From Chromatiales bacterium (GTDB lineage Bacteria; Pseudomonadota; Gammaproteobacteria; UBA6429; Thiohalophilaceae), in assembly GCA_027057985.1 (NCBI GenBank), contig JALUTJ010000204.1, positions 1 through 5,127 of the forward strand: a stretch of DNA of 5,127 nucleotides, given 5' to 3'. Under the pieces are notes generated by a model. It was not told the origin of the DNA. It was given only the letters and a program-made list of their open reading frames with translations, and did no database searches. Positions 1-5,127 of this stretch are shown piece by piece (the first letter of the stretch is position 1; each line of letters begins with the position of its first letter). The position numbers were made by a program, and so were the translations under genes.

Positions 1-7
1 TAGTCAT
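1..7 (-). CDS. Possible start of next gene (5' fragment)
   Basis: An ATG at positions 7-5, read on the minus strand, continues as ACT and runs off the left edge. A strong GGGAG Shine-Dalgarno at 20-16 lies eight bases upstream, which is ideal spacing. The same strand and position after rlpA fit dacA (PBP5/6 D,D-carboxypeptidase), which follows rlpA in many gammaproteobacteria. That identity is inference from synteny only, since two codons and one base are visible. It could equally be another gene or a chance ATG. Confidence 0.4.
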
Positions 8-15
8 GGTTCAAA

Positions 16-20
16 CTCCC
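16..20 (-). promoter_or_regulatory. Shine-Dalgarno GGGAG before the left-edge ATG
   Basis: On the minus strand GGGAG is followed by eight bases and an ATG. This is a better ribosome-binding match than those seen before mrdA, mltB or rlpA, and it is the main evidence that a gene begins at the left edge. It sits in a GC-rich patch (CCCGGG), so a chance match cannot be excluded. Confidence 0.4.
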
Positions 21-35
21 GGGGGTAAACAGCAT

Positions 36-150
36 CTTTTTTCACCGCAAAACACGAGCTGTAGGTTGGCTCAAGCGAAGCGGAGCCGACAAACCAGAAA
101 GTCGGTTCCGTCACTTTGTTCCTTGAACCAGCCTACTGAGTGAAAAAAAG
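36..150. repeat. Outer T-tract/A-tract arms flanking the 76-base palindrome
   Basis: CTTTTTTCAC at 36-45 is the inverted counterpart of GTGAAAAAAAG at 140-150, differing only by one extra A on the right. The two arms enclose the 61-136 palindrome, with 15 spacer bases on the left and three on the right. They may be part of a larger symmetric element or remnants of flanking sequence. Because the tracts face inward as T then A, they do not place a U-run after the hairpin on either strand. Confidence 0.5.
61..136. repeat. 76-base imperfect palindrome (REP/MITE-like hairpin element)
   Basis: Nearly the whole element folds on itself. Positions 61-75 pair with 122-136 (one mismatch C70/A127, one G-T pair), 76-80 with 114-118 (one G-T pair), and 81-90 with 101-110 (one G-T pair). 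The loop is the ten bases 91-100, and the right arm has two three-base bulges at 111-113 and 119-121. The ends are GTAGG and CCTAC. The left half, with its GTTGGCTC, AGCGAAGC and GAGCCGAC blocks, resembles short palindromes scattered between genes in many proteobacterial genomes. It lies between rlpA and the presumed next gene. No T-tract follows it on either strand, so it is not a standard rho-independent terminator. I see no clear target-site duplication. The base pairing is directly visible, while mobility and function are unknown. Confidence 0.8.
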
Positions 151-204
151 TACTTTGCGTCCTCTTTATCTTTTACGGTGAGAAAGCGTTGTTATCGGTT
201 ACAC

Positions 205-1041
205 TTAATCGATTTCAATACGGGTAGTGGAGATGCCTTTTTTATGCAGGTAGGCACTGAGGCGGTCGGCATCTTCAACGCTGGAGAGCGGGCCGATGCG
301 AACACGGTAGATTTTTTCCTTACTGGCAAATTCGGAGTGAATCTTGCGCTTTTTAAACATGCGGTTTAAACGCTTGAGCAGTTTAAAGGCATTTTTCTGA
401 TCATTGAATGCGCCCACCTGCAGGTAAAGCTTGTAGGGGCTTTTAGCCGGGTAGGCCTGTACCAGCGAGGGCCGTTTGAACTTTGGCTGATAAGGTTTGT
501 GTTGGTGAAAGTTATCCGGATCAATGGCGCGTACTTCGACGACTGCCGTACCATTGCCGGTGACACCGAGTTTTTTCGCTGCGGCATAGGAAAGGTCGAT
601 AATACGGTTTTCATGAAAGGGACCGCGGTCGTTTACCTTGACGATAACGCTTTTGCCGGTTTTTAAATGCGTGACCCGCACATAAGTGGGCAGGGGCAGG
701 GTTTTATGTGCCGCGGTCATGGCATACATATCATAGACTTCACCGCTTGAGGTGGTGTGGCCATGAAATTTTTTACCGTACCACGAGGCTATGCCTTTTT
801 TGACATAGCCCTTGCTGCTGTTCATTACCGTGTACCATTTACCACGAACCTTGTAGCTTTTTGGATTACCAGATTTACTGCGGGGCTCAGAACGGGGGAC
901 GGCATCCTTAATATGGCTGACATCGACATCATGCGCCGGGCCATAATCCTGTTCAACCGCATACCGGGAGCTGGAACAGCCCTGTAGCAGCAACAGGCCG
1001 GGAACAAGAAAGAAACTGAAGACTTTAACGTGGCTGTTCAT
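205..1041 (-). CDS. rlpA: RlpA, septal-ring lipoprotein / lytic transglycosylase with SPOR domain
   Basis: A 278-residue RlpA protein. In Pseudomonas aeruginosa the homologue is a lytic transglycosylase specific for glycan strands stripped of stem peptides and helps daughter-cell separation. The N-terminus is a lipoprotein signal ending LLLLQGC, with Cys22 as the lipidation site. Gln at the -2 position is tolerated but not the commonest residue. The double-psi beta-barrel domain spans about 79-173 and includes ASWYGKKFHG (85-94) and VNDRGPF (136-142). Glu101, His112 and Asp138 have the same spacing (11 and 26 residues) as the catalytic Glu, His and Asp described for P. aeruginosa RlpA, so the enzyme should be active. 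A linker rich in Pro and Lys leads to a C-terminal SPOR domain (about 202-278, with YLQVGAF at 206-212 and YRVRIGPL at 245-252), which binds denuded glycan at division sites. GAG seven bases before the ATG may serve as the ribosome site. It is the last complete gene of the cluster. Confidence 0.95.
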   Translation of the reverse strand: MNSHVKVFSFFLVPGLLLLQGCSSSRYAVEQDYGPAHDVDVSHIKDAVPRSEPRSKSGNPKSYKVRGKWYTVMNSSKGYVKKGIASWYGKKFHGHTTSSGEVYDMYAMTAAHKTLPLPTYVRVTHLKTGKSVIVKVNDRGPFHENRIIDLSYAAAKKLGVTGNGTAVVEVRAIDPDNFHQHKPYQPKFKRPSLVQAYPAKSPYKLYLQVGAFNDQKNAFKLLKRLNRMFKKRKIHSEFASKEKIYRVRIGPLSSVEDADRLSAYLHKKGISTTRIEID

Positions 1042-1056
1042 GCGACTACTCGTCCA

Positions 1057-2055
1057 CTACTTTTTTCGTAAATAGCCCTGCTTTATTTTCTGGCTGAGTT
1101 GATAAACCGCCATTGAATACAGTGCACTATGATTATAGCGCGTAATCACATAAAAGTTATGCCAACCCACCCAGTATTCGGGTTTTCCTGGTTTTTCCAG
1201 CTCGATAAGCCGGCCTTTAAGGCTTTCATCGAGTCCACCCGGCAATATCACACCATTATTGAGCAGTTCCTGCAGGGTATGTTCGGGCTTTAGATTTTTG
1301 CTCAGCAGTTTTCTGTAACGTTTGCCATAGACCTGTACCTTGCTGGTAATGGGCTGTCCGGTTTTCCAGTGATGGCGTTTGAAATAATTAGCGACACTGC
1401 CAATGGCATCGCTCGGGTTTTTCCACAGATCACGTTTGCCATCACCATCAAAGTCCACTGCGTACTGACGAAAACTGCTGGCAATGAACTGTGGCATACC
1501 CATGGCGCCGGCATAGGAACCAAGCATTTTTCGTGCGGGCAGTTTTTCTTCGCGGGTCATCAGCAGGAACTGTTCCAGTTCACTGCGGAAAAACGTGGCT
1601 CTTGGTGGATAGGCAAACCCCAGTGTGGCCAGCGCATCGAACACCGGGTAACGACCGGCATGACGACCGTAGCGGGTTTCTACGCCAATAATGGCGACGA
1701 TAATTTCCTGTGGCACACCATATTTCTGTTCGGCACGCGCCAGCGCAGTGGCATTTTCTTTCCAGAACTGAATACCGCCATTAACCCGCTGTCTGGTCAG
1801 GAAAATCGGCCGGTACTGGTACCAGGGCTTACTCTCGGCCGGGCGGGCAATAGCATCGAGGATCGACTGGTGCAGTTTAGCCTCGGCAAACAGCCCTTGC
1901 AGGTAATCCTTTTGAAAACGGTGTTTTTTCACCATTTGCTGGATAAAGTCCTGCACTTCCTTTTTACCGGTAAATGCGTTGGCCAGTGCGTTAAAGGAAA
2001 GGAAGAGGCAGGTAATCGCTACCGCGATTCGGGCCAGGGAAGGTATATATTTCAT
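1057..2055 (-). CDS. mltB: MltB-family lytic transglycosylase, probably soluble periplasmic
   Basis: A 332-residue lytic transglycosylase of the MltB/Slt35 family. It cleaves the MurNAc-GlcNAc bond and forms a 1,6-anhydroMurNAc end. The motif GVETRYG (124-130) contains the expected catalytic Glu126. It is followed by SYAGAMGMPQF (180-190), an EF-hand-like calcium loop DFDGDGKRDLW (201-211) and the C-terminal NFYVITRYNHS (300-310). A longer frame begins at a TTG at 2094 inside the end of rodA. I chose the ATG at 2055 because it opens a good signal peptide (basic start, hydrophobic core, cleavage likely after ALA near residue 25) and because the TTG has no Shine-Dalgarno. The ribosome site before the ATG is also weak. 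There is no clear lipobox: Cys16 follows AIT, which is unfavourable. The protein therefore looks soluble, unlike the E. coli lipoprotein. It lies 28 bases after rodA and 15 before rlpA. Confidence 0.93.
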   Translation of the reverse strand: MKYIPSLARIAVAITCLFLSFNALANAFTGKKEVQDFIQQMVKKHRFQKDYLQGLFAEAKLHQSILDAIARPAESKPWYQYRPIFLTRQRVNGGIQFWKENATALARAEQKYGVPQEIIVAIIGVETRYGRHAGRYPVFDALATLGFAYPPRATFFRSELEQFLLMTREEKLPARKMLGSYAGAMGMPQFIASSFRQYAVDFDGDGKRDLWKNPSDAIGSVANYFKRHHWKTGQPITSKVQVYGKRYRKLLSKNLKPEHTLQELLNNGVILPGGLDESLKGRLIELEKPGKPEYWVGWHNFYVITRYNHSALYSMAVYQLSQKIKQGYLRKK

Positions 2056-2065
2056 CAGATCTGCT

Positions 2066-2077
2066 TTTAACGTTAAA
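2066..2077. repeat. 12-base perfect palindrome in the rodA-mltB gap
   Basis: TTTAACGTTAAA reads the same on both strands and occupies nearly half of the 28-base gap, ending ten bases before the mltB ATG. A palindrome of this shape could bind a dimeric regulator, but as it is short and AT-rich a chance origin is plausible. No function is claimed. Confidence 0.4.
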
Positions 2078-2083
2078 GGGCTA

Positions 2084-3232
2084 TCAGTTACCAACCAGTT
2101 TACGGTGTGTTTGTATAGACATAAGGATACCGAAAGCAGCCATCAGCGTCACCATTGATGTGCCACCATAACTGATTAATGGTAAGGGTACCCCTACGAC
2201 CGGCAAAATACCGGACACCATACCGATATTGACAAACACATAGACAAAGAAAGTGAGTGTCAGACTGCCGGCCACCAGCCGGGAAAAGGTGTCCTGTGCA
2301 TGTATGGCAATCATAATACCGCGACTGATAACCGCAGCGTAGATAGCCAGTAACAACATGGTGCCAAGCAGTCCAAATTCTTCACTAAAGACGGCAAAAA
2401 TAAAGTCGGTGGAGCGTTCCGGCAGAAAGTCGAGGTGTGACTGGGTGCCATTGAGCCAGCCTTTGCCATAGATGCCACCGGAACCAATCGCGATGGTAGA
2501 CTGGATGATATGGTAGCCGGAACCAAGTGGATCACTCTCCGGGTTGAGGAAGGTAAGAATGCGCTGGCGCTGGTAATCATGCAACAGGTAATGCCAGGCC
2601 AGTGGCGCAGCAGCGGCGGCCAGGGCGGCAATCGTTATTACCAGCTTCCAGCGTACTCCGGCCAGTAACAGCACAAAGAAGCCAGAGCTGGCGATCAACA
2701 GTGCAGTACCCAGATCCGGTTGTTTAGCAATTAACAGGGTGGGAACGATGACCATAATGGTGGCCAGCAATAACCGCCAGCCGCGCGGGGGCAGGGGAGC
2801 TTCGGCTATATACCAGGCAATCATCAGTGGTACGGCAATTTTCATCATTTCCGAGGGCTGAAAGCGAAACAGGCCGAGGTTAAGCCAGCGCTGAGCACCT
2901 TTACCAACTTCACCGAAGAGTAGCACGGCCACCAGCATCAGTAGCCCGGCACCAAAAATCCAGGGCGCCCAGTGCTTCAGGGTGGTGGGATTGAGCTGGG
3001 CAACGGCAAACATGACAAGAAAGGCCAGCAGCAGTCGCAGCAGTTGCCGGTTCAGCAGTTCCATGCTCCTGTCACCGGCACTGTAGAGTACCACCATGCC
3101 AATCATGGCCAGCAGGAAAAGCCCGATCCACAGAGGCAGATCGATATGAAAGCGATACAGCAGACGCCGCCCGGCGCTAATGCGGTTTTCATCCCGGAAA
3201 TTGCCACTCTCCGATGCACTTTGCCAGTTCAT
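2084..3232 (-). CDS. rodA: RodA, SEDS-family peptidoglycan glycosyltransferase
   Basis: A 382-residue polytopic inner-membrane protein of the SEDS family, which polymerises lipid II into glycan strands in complex with PBP2. About ten hydrophobic segments are visible, beginning near residue 33 and ending near 373, with a large extracytoplasmic loop at about 215-275. Family motifs are GKGAQRW (110-116), QPSEMMK (125-131), KQPDLGTA (170-177), QSTIAIGSGG (244-253), LDFLPERSTDFIFAV (267-281) and PLPLISYGGTS (349-359). Asp276 matches the essential aspartate of SEDS polymerases. The residue two before it is Ser274, where the family usually has His. RodA rather than FtsW is supported by the PER motif and by the partner mrdA directly upstream. 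The ATG overlaps the mrdA stop in an ATGA arrangement and has a GGAGAA Shine-Dalgarno ten bases upstream, so translation is probably coupled. Confidence 0.96.
   Translation of the reverse strand: MNWQSASESGNFRDENRISAGRRLLYRFHIDLPLWIGLFLLAMIGMVVLYSAGDRSMELLNRQLLRLLLAFLVMFAVAQLNPTTLKHWAPWIFGAGLLMLVAVLLFGEVGKGAQRWLNLGLFRFQPSEMMKIAVPLMIAWYIAEAPLPPRGWRLLLATIMVIVPTLLIAKQPDLGTALLIASSGFFVLLLAGVRWKLVITIAALAAAAAPLAWHYLLHDYQRQRILTFLNPESDPLGSGYHIIQSTIAIGSGGIYGKGWLNGTQSHLDFLPERSTDFIFAVFSEEFGLLGTMLLLAIYAAVISRGIMIAIHAQDTFSRLVAGSLTLTFFVYVFVNIGMVSGILPVVGVPLPLISYGGTSMVTLMAAFGILMSIQTHRKLVGN
3229..3232 (-). other. ATGA stop-start overlap of mrdA and rodA
   Basis: The TGA that ends mrdA (3231-3229) shares two bases with the ATG that starts rodA (3232-3230). 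Such four-base overlaps are typical of translational coupling, here between two subunits of one synthase complex. Confidence 0.9.
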
Positions 3233-5112
3233 TGGGCCGGTTCTCCATTAATATTCATGTCTTTAAGATGCAGCAGATACGCATCCATGACCTTGCGCAC
3301 GATAGGTGCAGCCACCGAGCCGCCGCCACCGCCGTTTTCCACGATCAGTGCCACCGCAATTTTCGGGTTTTCCACCGGGGCAAAGCCGACAAACAGGGCG
3401 TGATCCTGTAATTTTTTTGCGATTTCTTCTTTTTTATACTCGGCATCCTGAGCAATGCCAAATACCTGCGCCGTGCCGGTTTTGCCGGCAATGGTGTACT
3501 TGAGGTTATAGCGAATACGCCGCGCAGTGCCATGGGTACCGAAGACCACGTTTTTCATTGCCGCGATAATTTCATCCCAGTGTTTTTTCTCAACCACTGG
3601 CACCGGGGGCAAGGTTTCTGCCGGCATCTTTTTCATCGGGCTGCTTTGTGCATCCTGAACACCCATCAGCATGTGGGGTTTGAAGCGTTTGCCATACATG
3701 GACAGGGTCGCAGTGGCCGAGGCCAGCTGGAGCGGGGTAGCTGTCATATAGCCCTGGCCAATCCCGGTAATCAGGGTTTCGCCGGGGAACCACGGCATGT
3801 TTCTCCTGCGTTTTTTCCACTGCCGTGACGGGTTGATACCACTGACCTCGCCGCGCAGATCGATGCCGGTACGTTTTCCCAGCCCAAACTGCTCCAGGAA
3901 CATGGAAATATTGTCGATACCCAGGTTCAGTGCCAGGTCATAGAAATAGACATCGCAGGACTCGGTAATGGCTTTTTTCAGGTCGGTAATGCCATGGCCG
4001 TGTTTTTTCCAGTCACGGTAGCGGCGTTCGTCATTTTTCAGCATATACCAGCCCGGGCAGTTCAGCGCCTCGTGTGACTGGGGGGTATTGAGTTCCAGCC
4101 CGGCCAGTCCAATCAGCGGTTTGATGGTGGAACCCGGTGGATAGGTACCGCGCAGGGCACGGTTGAACAGGGGCCGATCCGGTGAATTATTGAGGGCGTT
4201 GTAAATCTTGCTGCTAATGCCATGAACGAACAGGTTGGGATCAAAGGTGGGCATGCTGACCATGGCCAGTACCGCGCCATTTTGTGGGTTCAGTGCCACC
4301 AGGGCGCCGATTTCCTCACCAAGACTCTGTTCGGCCACGGCCTGTACCTTGCTGTCGAGGTTGAGGTAGAGGTTCTTGCCCGAAACTGGCAGGGTACGAT
4401 CCAGGATCCGCAGGATACGCCCCTGGGCATTGGTTTCGATATGCTGAAAGCCCACCTTGCCGTGCAGTAGTTTTTCATAGGTCAGCTCGATGCCGACCTT
4501 GCCGATATGGGTGGTGGCGCTGTAATTCGAGGCATCGAGTTTTTTCAGTTCCCGCTCATTGATACGGCTGACATAACCAACGGCATGTGAAGCCAGCTTG
4601 CCCTGTGGGTAATGGCGTGACAGCTGAGCCTTGATCTGAACCCCTTCGAGTTCATTCTGGTGCACCGAAATCCGCGCCACTTCTTCCTCGTTAAGACGAA
4701 AACGCAGCGGAATCCCCTCGAAACGACGCTTTTTACGCAGGCTCTTGCGAAACTGACGGATATCTTCATCACTGATACTGATCAGCTTGCGCAGTTTCAG
4801 CAGGGTCTGTTCCAGATCCGGTACGTGCTCGGGAATGATTTCCAGGGTAAAGCTGGGCAGATTTTGTGCTAGCAGAATACCATTGCGATCAAAAATCAGG
4901 CCTCGCGTCGGTGCAATCGGGCGAATGCTGACCCGATTTTTTTCCGACAGCGTGGAATAGTATTGCTGGTTGGTAATTTGCAGGTACACCTGGCGGCTGA
5001 GTAACAGCAGCAGTAAAACCAGCATAAAGATCACTGCGACCAGGATCCGCTGGCTGAAAATGCGGGTTTCGAGGAAGTGATCCTTGAGTCTCTGGGTTCG
5101 GTGTTGAGCCAT
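3229..5112 (-). CDS. mrdA: Penicillin-binding protein 2, elongasome peptidoglycan transpeptidase
   Basis: A class B penicillin-binding protein of 627 residues, close to the usual family length of about 630. It crosslinks peptide stems in the periplasm during lateral wall growth and works with RodA. A short cytoplasmic N-terminus is followed by one membrane anchor at about residues 22-39. The non-catalytic pedestal/dimerisation region spans about 60-240 and includes the motif APTRGLIFDRNG at 68-78. The transpeptidase domain spans about 265-612. All three active-site motifs are present: SxxK as S328-TI-K331 (Ser328 is the expected acylated nucleophile), SCD at 385-387 in the SxN/SxD position, and KTGT at 544-547. 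Cys352, Asp367, His373 and Cys386 are spaced like the zinc ligands reported for some PBP2 proteins. The ATG start gives a normal N-terminus, but I see no good Shine-Dalgarno in the 15 bases upstream. Translation may be coupled to an upstream gene outside the window. The stop overlaps the rodA start. The family call is secure. Confidence 0.97.
   Translation of the reverse strand: MAQHRTQRLKDHFLETRIFSQRILVAVIFMLVLLLLLLSRQVYLQITNQQYYSTLSEKNRVSIRPIAPTRGLIFDRNGILLAQNLPSFTLEIIPEHVPDLEQTLLKLRKLISISDEDIRQFRKSLRKKRRFEGIPLRFRLNEEEVARISVHQNELEGVQIKAQLSRHYPQGKLASHAVGYVSRINERELKKLDASNYSATTHIGKVGIELTYEKLLHGKVGFQHIETNAQGRILRILDRTLPVSGKNLYLNLDSKVQAVAEQSLGEEIGALVALNPQNGAVLAMVSMPTFDPNLFVHGISSKIYNALNNSPDRPLFNRALRGTYPPGSTIKPLIGLAGLELNTPQSHEALNCPGWYMLKNDERRYRDWKKHGHGITDLKKAITESCDVYFYDLALNLGIDNISMFLEQFGLGKRTGIDLRGEVSGINPSRQWKKRRRNMPWFPGETLITGIGQGYMTATPLQLASATATLSMYGKRFKPHMLMGVQDAQSSPMKKMPAETLPPVPVVEKKHWDEIIAAMKNVVFGTHGTARRIRYNLKYTIAGKTGTAQVFGIAQDAEYKKEEIAKKLQDHALFVGFAPVENPKIAVALIVENGGGGGSVAAPIVRKVMDAYLLHLKDMNINGEPAQ
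3241..3246 (-). promoter_or_regulatory. Ribosome-binding site of rodA (GGAGAA)
   Basis: GGAGAA lies ten bases before the rodA ATG and inside the last codons of mrdA. It is the clearest Shine-Dalgarno among the four complete genes. It supports the ATG at 3232 as the true start and an efficient reinitiation or coupling step after mrdA, consistent with matched PBP2 and RodA output. Confidence 0.65.
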
Positions 5113-5127
5113 AAGATTATTTACGAC

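Noticed and set aside
56..141. A target-site duplication around the 61-136 element.
   Set aside because: Only GAG is shared near both ends, which is too short and not adjacent to the element ends.
36..150. A rho-independent terminator for the rlpA transcript formed by the palindrome.
   Set aside because: The hairpin is strong, but the bases after it in the direction of transcription are not a T-run; the nearby tract reads GTGAAAAAAG on that strand. Termination by another mechanism remains possible.
1369..2070. A 233-residue open frame on the plus strand, antisense to mltB.
   Set aside because: It lies wholly opposite a gene with strong family motifs, and its translation shows no recognisable domain, signal or ribosome site. 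It is best explained as a shadow of mltB codon use.
2972..3403. A 143-residue plus-strand open frame opposite the rodA start and mrdA end.
   Set aside because: It is antisense to two well-supported coding regions, with low-complexity composition and no recognisable domain.
3412..3418. A_AAA_AAA heptamer in mrdA at codons 565-567, in the frame needed for -1 ribosomal slippage.
   Set aside because: It encodes Lys-Lys in a normal part of the transpeptidase domain, and the zero frame continues through well-conserved sequence to a normal C-terminus. AAA is the common Lys codon throughout these genes, so such runs are frequent here. I saw no supporting stop or structure.
5113..5127. The stop codon of an upstream gene: two TAA triplets occur before the mrdA start.
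   Set aside because: With only 15 bases visible, neither the reading frame nor the identity of an upstream gene can be established.

Overview
The window holds a rod-shape and cell-wall remodelling operon from a Gram-negative bacterium, most likely a gammaproteobacterium. Four genes lie on the minus strand, in transcription order mrdA (PBP2), rodA, mltB, rlpA. The gene order, the protein families and the lipoprotein and periplasmic signals all suggest a diderm proteobacterium. I cannot name a genus from the sequence. Every main reading frame is intact, and I see no transposase, phage gene, CRISPR array, tRNA or rRNA.

Layout from right to left, the direction of transcription: mrdA starts only 15 bases inside the right edge, so its promoter and any upstream gene are outside the window. 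rodA overlaps the mrdA stop by four bases (ATGA). mltB follows after 28 bases if its ATG start is used. rlpA follows mltB after 15 bases. Spacing this tight, with no obvious terminator between genes, suggests one transcript. Left of rlpA is a gap of about 200 bases with a striking 76-base imperfect palindrome at 61-136. At the extreme left a good Shine-Dalgarno sequence precedes an ATG, which looks like the start of the next gene on the same strand. By synteny that gene may be dacA, but only seven bases are visible.

Function: RodA polymerises glycan strands from lipid II and PBP2 crosslinks them, together forming the core synthase of the elongasome. MltB and RlpA are lytic transglycosylases that cut glycan strands. 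The cluster therefore pairs wall synthesis with wall cleavage.

The genes belong to known families and I found no undescribed gene system. The items most worth a second look are the intergenic palindrome, a likely metal-binding residue set in PBP2, and a His-to-Ser change next to the key aspartate of RodA.
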